This document shows, one piece after another, positions 6,650-12,506 of a stretch of 13,036 nt of DNA. The position numbers and the translations under genes are program-made. The stretch is from SLST01 sp964458555 (GTDB lineage Bacteria; Spirochaetota; Spirochaetia; DSM-27196; SLST01), in contig CAYWJH010000094.1 in the NCBI GenBank assembly GCA_964458555.1, positions 1 to 13,036 on the forward strand. Direction: 5' to 3'. Each line of letters opens with the position of its first letter. Position 1 is the first letter of the stretch. The notes beneath the pieces are model-generated. The model had not been told where the DNA came from. It worked only from the letters and a program-made list of their open reading frames with translations, and did no database searches.

Positions 6650-8622
6650 TCAGCCGTCGAGCGGAAGGACGACCCGCGCCCGCGCCCCCTTCTCGTTGTC
6701 GAGCTCGAACGAGCCGTCGTGCTGCCGCGCGAGCGCGTCGACGATCGTGAGCCCGTAACCGTACGACGGCTCCTGCACGAAGCTCGCGGGAAAGCCGGAT
6801 CCCGAATCGGCCACGATGACCTCGATCATACCTCCGTTCGCGGTCGCGAGAACGGAAATGGTGCCTTCGGCGGCGTCGGCGAGCCCGTGGCGTACCGAGT
6901 TCGTCACGAGCTCGTTCACCATAATACCGATCGCCACCGCGACTGTCTGCCGCACGAGAAGCGGCGACGCATCGAGGTCGAGCGCGACTCCCGCCGGCAG
7001 CGTCGTGCGGCGGAGACCGTCGACGAGCGTGGCGAGCAGCTCGTCGAGCGCGACGCGCTGCACCTCGCCTCCGGTACGCAAAGCGTCGTAGACCCGGCTC
7101 ATCACGGCGAGCCGGTTGATCATCTCGTCGAGCGCGGCTTTCGTCTCCTCGTTCGAGCTGTGACGCATCTGCAACGACGCGAGCGACTGCACGAGGTTCA
7201 GATCGTTCTTCACCCGGTGGTGGATCTCGCGGATGAGCAGCTCCTTCTCTTCGAGCAGCTTCCGGACGCGTTCCTCCGATTCGCGACGCTCGGTCACGTC
7301 TTCGAGCACGGCGACCGTGCCGTCGAACTCGCCGTCGGGCGTCAGCAGGGGCGCCGAGCTGATCTCGAGCCGCCGCCGCTCGCCGTCGGGGCGTCGGAGC
7401 GTGCACGCGATGTCGAACACCGCTTTGCCGGTGCGTCGGACGGCGGAGAACGGGCCTTGGTCGGGAGGCAGCGGCTCGCCGTCGGCGGTCTCGAGCCGCC
7501 ACGGCAGGCAATCGCGGTGGAGCCCTTCGACTTCCGCGGAATCGACGCCGAGCACCTCGCCGGCCCGGCGGTTGACGTGCGTGATCGTGCCGTNNNNNNN
7601 NNNNNNNNNNNNNNNNNNNNNNNNNNNNNNNNNNNNNNNNNNNNNNNNNNNNNNNNNNNNNNNNNNNNNNNNNNNNNNNNNNNNNNNNNNNNNGAATCGA
7701 CGCCGAGCACCTCGCCGGCCCGGCGGTTGACGTGCGTGATCGTGCCGTCGGGGGCCAGTACGAGGATGCTCGTGGGCGTCGTGTACATCATCTTTTGCAG
7801 CAGGTCGCGGTGGTAGGTCAGCGAGCGCTCGAGGTCGATGCGGTCGGTCACGTCGCGTCCGGTCGCCTGGTAGCCGGTGGCCCGGCCGAAGGAGTCGCGG
7901 ATAACCTCGCTGTTCCAATCGACCGTGCGCCAGCCGGTCGGGGTCTTCTGCCGATTGGTACGACCGCGAATGGAACGCTCCATCGTCGTCAGATCGTGCA
8001 TGACCAGGCTCAGGTCGGGGTGGTCATCGGGATGGAGGAACTCGCGGAGGTCGCGGCCCAGGAGCTCCTCGCGCGAAGCGCCCCAGAACTCGCAGGCGCG
8101 GTCGTTGAGGAAGGTCCAGCGCCCCTCGGCGTCGTGCTGGACGATGATCTCGCCGGTGAGGTTGGAGACCGATCGGTAGCGCTCGGCGGCGGCGACCGCC
8201 TCCTGCCGCGAGGCGAAGAGCTCGAAGGCCATCTCGATCGCCTGGATGAGGACGAACTCGCCGGCGGTCTTCAGCACGTAGCCGTAGCGCGTAATCCCCT
8301 TGACCCGCTCGACCATCTCGCGCTCGGCGTGACCGGTGAGGAAGACGACCGGCACCTCCCGAACGGCGAGCAGGCGCGTCGCGGCTTCGGTGCCGTCGAT
8401 TCCCTCGCCGAGGTCGATGTCCATGAGCACGAGGTCGATCGCCGCGTCCTCGCGGACGAGGACAACGGCGTCCTCGCCGGCGCGAACCGTCGCTACCTGG
8501 TAGCCGTAGCGTTCGAGGGTACGCTGCTCGGCGAGCGCGACGACGCGTTCGTCCTCGACGAGGAGGATGCGCGAAGCTGAGCGCTCGTTCGGTGTCGGAT
8601 CGGCGATCGGCGAGCGTGCCAC
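6650..8622 (-). CDS. REC-PAS-PAS-HisKA_2 hybrid histidine kinase, interrupted by an assembly gap
   Basis: After removing the gap and one copy of the 55-bp duplicate, the frame is continuous and encodes 605 residues. Domains in order: receiver (17-135; acidic pocket Glu23/Asp24, phospho-acceptor Asp68 in LVLMD, Thr96, Lys118); PAS (about 148-262, ending GRDVTD); PAS (about 272-395, ending LEDVTERRE); a short coiled segment; HisKA_2 (about 405-480) with EIHHRVKNDL, phospho-His 416 or 417; HATPase with N-box VNELVTNSVRHG (517-528) and DSGSG (554-558). There are no membrane segments, so it is a cytoplasmic sensor; the N-terminal receiver suggests that it is itself an acceptor in a phosphorelay. 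This architecture, and the receiver sequence in particular, are typical of Spirochaetota. The start is GTG 8622: no other start codon precedes the receiver and a promoter abuts it. No cognate regulator gene is adjacent. Confidence 0.9.
7539..7593. repeat. 55-bp direct repeat, copy 1 (edge of the scaffold gap)
   Basis: The 55 bases immediately before the N run are identical to the 55 bases immediately after it. They encode, on the minus strand, the segment GTITHVNRRAGEVLGVD of the kinase's second PAS domain. The position and exact identity point to an unmerged contig overlap, not a biological repeat. Confidence 0.95.
7594..7693. other. Scaffold gap of exactly 100 N
   Basis: A run of exactly 100 undetermined bases, the conventional size for a gap of unknown length. 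Left as it stands it throws the kinase out of frame: the two repeat copies are offset by 155 bases, which is not a multiple of three. Deleting 155 bases restores one frame. Confidence 0.99.
7694..7748. repeat. 55-bp direct repeat, copy 2 (edge of the scaffold gap)
   Basis: Exact copy of 7539-7593 on the other side of the N run. Reading on the minus strand, the kinase enters this copy in one frame and leaves copy 1 in a frame that becomes continuous once the copies are superimposed. Confidence 0.95.
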
Positions 8623-8628
8623 GGTCGT

Positions 8629-8657
8629 ATCGTACCCTATAATCGCTACTATTTCAA
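8629..8657 (-). promoter_or_regulatory. Sigma70-like promoter of the histidine kinase
   Basis: On the minus strand TTGAAA (8657-8652, five of six consensus bases), a 17-base spacer and TACGAT (8634-8629). It sits in the most AT-rich stretch of the window (about 8629-8672). Only six bases separate the -10 from the GTG start at 8622 and there is no Shine-Dalgarno, so transcription probably starts at or beside the GTG (leaderless message). Confidence 0.6.
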
Positions 8658-8669
8658 TATTCTCTATTC

Positions 8670-8855
8670 CTACGCGGCGCCGATTCGACGGGGCAGCGAG
8701 GCGGAGGGGCGCAGAGCGACCGCGGGCGTGCTTCGCTTGCCGGTCACCTCGATGATCTCGCCCTCCTGGATGCCGAGCCGACCAAAGAGCTCGGCGGGAA
8801 TCCGCGCGGCACCCTTCCCGACGTCGCGGGGTTGCGCGCCGACGAGGAATAATAC
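8670..8855 (-). pseudogene. Fragment of a CDC48/VCP-type N-terminal domain
   Basis: The minus frame ending in TAG at 8670 contains PRDVGKGAARIPAELFGRLG, then IQEGEIIEVTGKRSTPAVAL. This matches the first half of the double-psi beta-barrel N-domain of CDC48/VCP-like AAA ATPases, where an RDVGxGxARI...LGxxxGDxxExxGKRxTxA pattern is characteristic. About 60 residues are recognisable, with V at 8855 as the approximate left limit of similarity. No ATG, GTG or TTG lies close upstream; the nearest in-frame candidate is a TTG at 8933 inside the divergent apgM gene with no Shine-Dalgarno. The rest of the N-domain and both AAA modules are absent: the frame ends after a non-homologous tail (SASLPRRIGAA). 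It is most simply a decayed remnant, with a stand-alone AbrB-like mini-protein as the less likely alternative. Confidence 0.55.
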
Positions 8856-8900
8856 GGATGGGCTATCGTCCCGCCGCCGCCGCGTGAGGAGGTTGGAACC

Positions 8901-10136
8901 ATGAATCTCGAGAGCTATGCCGATATCGCGCAACCGGGCACCGCGAAGACCGTGCTCCTCGTCATGGACGGCCTCGGGGGCCTACCCGACCCCGAGCACG
9001 CGGAAACCGAGCTCGAGTTCGCGAAGACGCCGAATCTGGACGCGCTCGCCGCCGAGGGCATCACCGGGCTCCACGAACCGGTCGCCACCGGCGTGACCCC
9101 GGGCAGCGGTCCCGGTCACCTCGCGCTCTTCGGCTACCCACCTACGAAGTACTTCATCGGGCGCGGGGTCCTCAGCGCGCTCGGCGTCGACTTCGACCTG
9201 CAGCCCGGCGACGTTGCCGCGCGCGGCAACTTCTGCACGGTCGACGACGGCGGCGTCGTCACCGACCGGCGCGCCGGGCGCATCCCCACGGAGAAGAACG
9301 CCGAGCTCTGCGAGATCCTGAGCGGCATCGAGCTCGACGGCGCGAAGGCCTTCGTCCGGCCGGTGAAGGAGCACCGGTTTCTCGTCGTCCTTCGCGGCGA
9401 GGGGCTCGGGGCGGCCGTGGAGGACACCGATCCGCACGAGACCGGAAAGCAGCCTCGCACCCCGGCCCCCGGCTCCGCCGAGTCCGAGAAGACCGCGCGG
9501 GTTCTCGAGCGCTTTCTCGACGAGGCGAAGACGCGGCTCGCCGAACACGCTCCCGCGAATATGGTGCTTCTCCGCGGCTTCTCGAGTCTGCCCGACTGGC
9601 CGACGCTCGAGGAGAGCTACGGCGTGCGCGGCGCGGCGGTGGCCGCCTACCCCATGTACAAGGGCGTCTCGCGCCTGCTCGGGATGAGCGTCTACGACGC
9701 CGAGTCGACGATGGAGAGCAAGATCGCGCTCGTGAAGGAGCACTGGGACGAGCACGACTTCTTCTTCGTGCACGTGAAGAAGACCGACTCGCACGGCGAG
9801 GACGGCGCGTACGCGGAGAAGGTCGCGCTGATCGAAGAGGTCGACGCGGCGATCCCCGACCTCGTGGGTCTGGGAGTCGACGTGCTCGTCGTGACCGGCG
9901 ACCACTCGACGCCGGCGGCGATGAAGGCGCACAGCTGGCACCCGGTACCGGCGCTCATCTGGGCGGCCGGGGCCGATCGCAACGCGCGCGGCATGAACGT
10001 CATCCGGCCCGACGAGGTACGCACCTTCGGCGAGCGCGCGTGCATCCACGGCTCGCTCGGTCCGCGCTTCGAGGGCGCCGGGCTGCTGCCGCTCGCCTTC
10101 GCGCACGCCGGCCGGTTCGACAAGTACGGCGCGTAG
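8901..10136 (+). CDS. apgM: 2,3-bisphosphoglycerate-independent phosphoglycerate mutase, archaeal type
   Basis: A 411-residue ApgM-type phosphoglycerate mutase of the alkaline phosphatase superfamily, interconverting 3- and 2-phosphoglycerate in glycolysis and gluconeogenesis with two divalent metals. Visible motifs: VLLVMDGLGG with metal ligand Asp23, TPNLDALAAEGITG (43-56), VTPGSGPGHLALFGY with the probable catalytic Ser69, IGRGVLSALG (86-95), HVKKTDSHGEDG (Asp296, His298), VVTGDHSTP (Asp334, His335) and KAHSWHPVP (His344, His347). These are the full set of metal and nucleophile residues, and the length matches the roughly 400-residue archaeal type rather than the 510-residue bacterial GpmI. 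ATG 8901 has a strong AGGAGG (8887-8892) eight bases upstream. A possible -10 is TATCGT (8864-8869), but no clear -35 partners it. The M20 gene follows 64 bases downstream with its own promoter. Confidence 0.93.
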   Translation: MNLESYADIAQPGTAKTVLLVMDGLGGLPDPEHAETELEFAKTPNLDALAAEGITGLHEPVATGVTPGSGPGHLALFGYPPTKYFIGRGVLSALGVDFDLQPGDVAARGNFCTVDDGGVVTDRRAGRIPTEKNAELCEILSGIELDGAKAFVRPVKEHRFLVVLRGEGLGAAVEDTDPHETGKQPRTPAPGSAESEKTARVLERFLDEAKTRLAEHAPANMVLLRGFSSLPDWPTLEESYGVRGAAVAAYPMYKGVSRLLGMSVYDAESTMESKIALVKEHWDEHDFFFVHVKKTDSHGEDGAYAEKVALIEEVDAAIPDLVGLGVDVLVVTGDHSTPAAMKAHSWHPVPALIWAAGADRNARGMNVIRPDEVRTFGERACIHGSLGPRFEGAGLLPLAFAHAGRFDKYGA

Positions 10137-10138
10137 GC

Positions 10139-10152
10139 GGTGCGTTCGCACC
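10139..10152 (+). terminator. Short perfect hairpin after apgM
   Basis: GGTGC-GTTC-GCACC directly after the apgM stop (two bases on). It is a perfect palindromic stem but only 5-6 bp and without a T-run, so a terminator role is tentative. Confidence 0.3.
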
Positions 10153-10158
10153 CCGGCG

Positions 10159-10177
10159 CCGCCGTGACGAACGGCGG
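10159..10177 (+). terminator. Second hairpin after apgM, overlapping the M20 promoter
   Basis: A 7-bp perfect stem, CCGCCGT (10159-10165) and ACGGCGG (10171-10177), with loop GACGA. It overlaps the -35 hexamer (10164-10169) of the next gene's promoter. It could end the apgM transcript or act as a dyad operator; the sequence does not decide between them. Confidence 0.35.
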
Positions 10178-10192
10178 GCCATCGGCTACAAT
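10164..10192 (+). promoter_or_regulatory. Sigma70-like promoter of the M20 peptidase gene
   Basis: GTGACG (10164-10169), a 17-base spacer and TACAAT (10187-10192, five of six consensus bases). Eight bases, gctctccc, separate the -10 from the ATG at 10201 and contain no Shine-Dalgarno, so the message should start at or next to the ATG. Confidence 0.62.
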
Positions 10193-10200
10193 GCTCTCCC

Positions 10201-11577
10201 ATGAGCACACTCGACGGCGCCCTCGCCTACCTCACCGATCACCGCGACGAGTTCCTCGAACGCTGGAAGGAGCTCGTCTCCATCCCGTCCATCTCGACCG
10301 ACCCGGATCATAACGCCGATGTCGCTCGCGCGGCCGAGTGGCTGCGTGCCCATCTGGAGGAGTACGGCGCGTCGGAGACGCGGATCGTCCCCACCGACGG
10401 CCATCCGCTCGTGTGGGCCGAGTTCCCGGCTGACCGCGACGACGCGCCGTCGGTGCTCGTCTACGGACACTACGACGTCCAGCCGGTCGACCCGATCGAG
10501 CTGTGGGAAAGCGACCCCTTCGAACCGACGGTGCGCGAGGGCCGGCTCTACGCGCGAGGCGCGTCGGACATGAAGGCGCAGGTGATGGCGGCGCTGCTCG
10601 CCGTCCGCGCGGCCGCCGCGCAGGGGGCACTCCCGGTGACGGTGCGGTTCCTCTTCGAGGGCGAGGAAGAGGTCGGCTCGCCGAGCCTGCGCGCCGCGCT
10701 CGAGGCGAACGCGGAGCTCTTCCGCGCCGACGTGTGCCTCAATCCCGACACCGGCATGATCGACCCCGACACCCCGTCGATCCGCTACGGTCTGCGCGGG
10801 CTCGCCTACTTCGAGCTCACCGTCCGCGGACCGGAGCGCGACCTGCATTCGGGCTCCTTCGGCGGGATCGTGCACAACCCGGCTCAGGCGATCGCCGAGC
10901 TCGTCGCGGGCATGCACGACGCGAACGGCAGCGTGACGCTGCCGGGCTTCTACGACCGGGTGCGCACGCTCGACGAGCACGAGCGCGCGCGCCTCGCGAA
11001 GGTTCCGGTCACCGACGAGCAGGCGCGTCGCCTCAGCGGCGTGCCGAAGCTATGGGGCGAAGACGGCTTCACGGTCGTCGAGCGCACCGGCGCGCGGCCC
11101 ACGCTCGAGATCAACGGCATCTGGGGCGGCTACATCGGGCCCGGAGCGAAGACCGTCATCCCGGCGCAGGCGCACGCGAAGATATCGACCCGGCTCGTGC
11201 CCGATCAGCGCCACGAAGAGGTGCGCGAGCAGCTCGAGAAGTACCTCGTCGAGCACGCCCCCGACACCGTCAGCTGGGAGCTCACCGAGCTCGCGGGCGG
11301 CGCTGCGTTCATCTGCGATCCCGAATCGCCGGCGCACGACGCGTTTGCCGCCGCGCTCACCGACGTCTGGAACCGCGAACCCATCCTCGCGCGCATTGGC
11401 GGGAGCGTGCCCGTGGCGAGCGAGGTGGAGCAGATCCTGGGGATGCCGTCGATCCTCACCGGCTTCGCGCTTCCCGACGACCAGGTTCACTCGCCGAACG
11501 AGAGCCAGCACATCGAGAACTGGTACCGGGGGATCGAGGCGCTGACGCGATTCCTCTACCGCTACGCGGGCGCGTAG
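10201..11577 (+). CDS. M20 family metallopeptidase, dipeptidase-like
   Basis: A 458-residue M20 zinc peptidase, in length and motifs closest to the dipeptidase / CNDP-like branch, expected to hydrolyse dipeptides or acylated amino acids in the cytosol; there is no signal peptide. Zinc-site motifs in order: VLVYGHYDVQP (His90, Asp92), ARGASDMKAQ (bridging Asp123), FEGEEEVGS (catalytic and ligand Glu155/Glu156), NPDTGM (Asp183) and a C-terminal DDQVHSPNES (His430). The inserted dimerisation domain starts near residue 200 and has the DLHSGSFGG motif (His216) that reaches into the partner subunit's active site in this family. All metal ligands are present, so it should be active. ATG 10201 abuts its promoter and lacks a ribosome site. 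It is downstream of apgM in the same direction but appears to be separately transcribed. The exact substrate is unknown. Confidence 0.9.
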   Translation: MSTLDGALAYLTDHRDEFLERWKELVSIPSISTDPDHNADVARAAEWLRAHLEEYGASETRIVPTDGHPLVWAEFPADRDDAPSVLVYGHYDVQPVDPIELWESDPFEPTVREGRLYARGASDMKAQVMAALLAVRAAAAQGALPVTVRFLFEGEEEVGSPSLRAALEANAELFRADVCLNPDTGMIDPDTPSIRYGLRGLAYFELTVRGPERDLHSGSFGGIVHNPAQAIAELVAGMHDANGSVTLPGFYDRVRTLDEHERARLAKVPVTDEQARRLSGVPKLWGEDGFTVVERTGARPTLEINGIWGGYIGPGAKTVIPAQAHAKISTRLVPDQRHEEVREQLEKYLVEHAPDTVSWELTELAGGAAFICDPESPAHDAFAAALTDVWNREPILARIGGSVPVASEVEQILGMPSILTGFALPDDQVHSPNESQHIENWYRGIEALTRFLYRYAGA

Positions 11578-11587
11578 CCGGCGCTAC
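11574..11587. terminator. Palindrome spanning two convergent stop codons
   Basis: GTAGC-CGGC-GCTAC forms a symmetric 5-bp stem whose two arms contain the TAG of the plus-strand M20 gene (11575-11577) and the TAG of the minus-strand GYD gene (11584-11586). It is a possible weak bidirectional terminator; it could also follow simply from two convergent Ala/Gly-type endings. Confidence 0.25.
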
Positions 11588-11880
11588 TCGCCCGACACGA
11601 CGCCTGAGGCGAGGCGGTCGAAGTCGGCCACCGGCATCGCCGGAACGGAGCGGAACCTGATCCCGGTCTTCCGCGTCAGCGCGATCGACACCTGCAGCGC
11701 CTCCGGCACCCCCGGAAGCTCGGCGATCATCACGATGTCCGATTCGCCGAGCAGCGCGTAGACCGACCGCAGCTCGCCCCCGAACCCGGTGATGATCTTC
11801 TCAGCGTCCCTGGTGCGACGCGCGTCGATTCCCTCGATCGCGTCCCCGGTGTACGAGCCGAAAAAGAAGAACGTCGTCAT
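11584..11880 (-). CDS. GYD domain protein
   Basis: A 98-residue protein of the GYD domain family, small ferredoxin-like-fold proteins with no established biochemical role. Family features are an N-terminal strand leading into GSYTGDAIEGI, a helix with the Arg/Lys-rich RRTRDAEKII, a central GGELRSVYALLGESDIVMI block and ELPGVPEALQVSIALTRKTG. It is full length for the family, soluble and probably cytosolic. ATG 11880 is supported by GGAGG five bases upstream and a TATACT -10 further up. It converges with the M20 gene with only six bases between the stop codons, and lies 66 bases downstream of the DUF2721 gene in the same direction but with its own promoter. Confidence 0.85.
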   Translation of the reverse strand: MTTFFFFGSYTGDAIEGIDARRTRDAEKIITGFGGELRSVYALLGESDIVMIAELPGVPEALQVSIALTRKTGIRFRSVPAMPVADFDRLASGVVSGE

Positions 11881-11904
11881 AGGTACCTCCGGCTATCTGC
11901 CTCC

Positions 11905-11935
11905 AGTATAGGGCCGATCGGCCCCGCACGGCGAA
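11905..11935 (-). promoter_or_regulatory. Promoter of the GYD gene with a dyad in the spacer
   Basis: TATACT (11910-11905 on the minus strand) is a strong -10. No good -35 exists at 17 bases; TTCGCC (11935-11930) at 19 bases is the best partner. The spacer holds a 14-bp perfect palindrome, GGGCCGATCGGCCC (11911-11924). A long spacer with a central dyad is the layout of MerR-family-activated promoters, but the weak -35 keeps this tentative. Confidence 0.4.
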
Positions 11936-11946
11936 CGGCGCGTCGC

Positions 11947-12360
11947 CTACTGCGGCGCGTCGTCCCGGCGCACACCCTCCAGATCGGCGAGCTGAACGCC
12001 GAGCGCGCGCACCGAGATGCTGACCTCCACGACGAGCAGCGCGAGCGAGAGCAGCATCCCGAAGAGCGCGACGGCGAACGCCGTCTCCGCGGCGATCGTC
12101 AGCCCGAAGAGGAGCAGAATCATGCAGACGACGCACGCGAGCAGCGAGAGCGCGCCGGCGATCTGCATGTTGCGGATCAGCACGATTCGGCGCCGCAGAT
12201 TGCTGATCTGCCGCTCGACGTCCGCGCTGCCCTCGTTTCGCCAGCGCTCGTGGAGCCGGCGAACGAGATCGGCGTAGGAGATGAAGCGGTTCGTGTACGA
12301 GATGAAAAGCAGCGAGACGGCGGGGAAGAGGAGGGCCGGGGTGGCGAAGGTGAACTCCAT
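11947..12360 (-). CDS. DUF2721 family membrane protein
   Basis: A 137-residue inner-membrane protein of the DUF2721 family (function unknown). The N-terminal FATPALLFPAVSLLFISYTNRF (residues 5-26, first membrane helix) is the family signature. A basic amphipathic cytoplasmic stretch (27-64, LVRRLHERW and NLRRRIVLIRNM) precedes two further membrane helices at about 66-90 and 93-115, and the tail is acidic and soluble. The length is normal for the family. The ATG at 12360 has no Shine-Dalgarno and lies five bases after a -10-like element, so a leaderless message is likely. It is divergent from the aldo/keto reductase, with a 146-base region between that holds both promoters and an inverted-repeat cluster. 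Confidence 0.82.
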   Translation of the reverse strand: MEFTFATPALLFPAVSLLFISYTNRFISYADLVRRLHERWRNEGSADVERQISNLRRRIVLIRNMQIAGALSLLACVVCMILLLFGLTIAAETAFAVALFGMLLSLALLVVEVSISVRALGVQLADLEGVRRDDAPQ

Positions 12361-12365
12361 GGCTC

Positions 12366-12394
12366 AGCGTACCGCGCCGAGCTCGCCGCGTCAA
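12366..12394 (-). promoter_or_regulatory. Sigma70-like promoter of the DUF2721 gene
   Basis: On the minus strand TTGACG (12394-12389, five of six consensus bases), a 17-base spacer and TACGCT (12371-12366). Only GAGCC separates it from the ATG at 12360, so the transcript should begin at about the start codon. Confidence 0.5.
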
Positions 12395-12406
12395 AGCCGC
12401 GGCCGG

Positions 12407-12437
12407 GGGTGGCGGCGCCCACCCGGGGTGGCCCACC
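12407..12437. repeat. Alternating GGGTGG / CCACCC cluster between divergent promoters
   Basis: Within 31 bases the order is GGGTGG (12407-12412), CCCACCC (12418-12424), GGGGTGG (12425-12431), CCCACC (12432-12437): four half-sites in alternating orientation giving overlapping dyads. It lies between the -35 of the DUF2721 promoter and the -35 of the aldo/keto reductase promoter. A shared operator is possible; compositional chance in GC-rich DNA is the alternative. Confidence 0.35.
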
Positions 12438-12449
12438 ATGCGTTATCGT

Positions 12450-12477
12450 TTGCGCGGCGAGCGCTGAGCAGTACCTT
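12450..12477 (+). promoter_or_regulatory. Candidate promoter of the aldo/keto reductase
   Basis: TTGCGC (12450-12455), a 16-base spacer and TACCTT (12472-12477). The -35 is identical to those of the DUF362 and purA promoters. It is followed by a leader of about 22 bases containing AAAGGAG before ATG 12507. Confidence 0.45.
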
Positions 12478-12506
12478 TGGTGAAAGCAAGAGGAAAGGAG
12501 TGAAAT

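Noticed and set aside
7539..7748. True tandem duplication of a PAS segment in the kinase
   Set aside because: Exact identity, termination exactly at the N run, and frame restoration on collapse all favour an assembly artefact.
8832..8859. TTGCGC at 8832-8837 as the -35 of an apgM promoter
   Set aside because: At 15-17 bases downstream there is only TACGGA/ACGGAT/CGGATG, a poor -10. The hexamer also falls within the CDC48-like coding remnant.
8670..8933. Full 87-codon minus-strand gene starting at TTG 8933 containing the CDC48-like domain
   Set aside because: The TTG lies inside apgM and has no Shine-Dalgarno, and the first ~25 codons (including RRRRDD) are antisense to the apgM leader. Kept only as a fragment from 8855.
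8982..10208. 408-codon minus-strand open frame opposite apgM
   Set aside because: Antisense shadow of apgM; the plus-strand product has every motif of the family.
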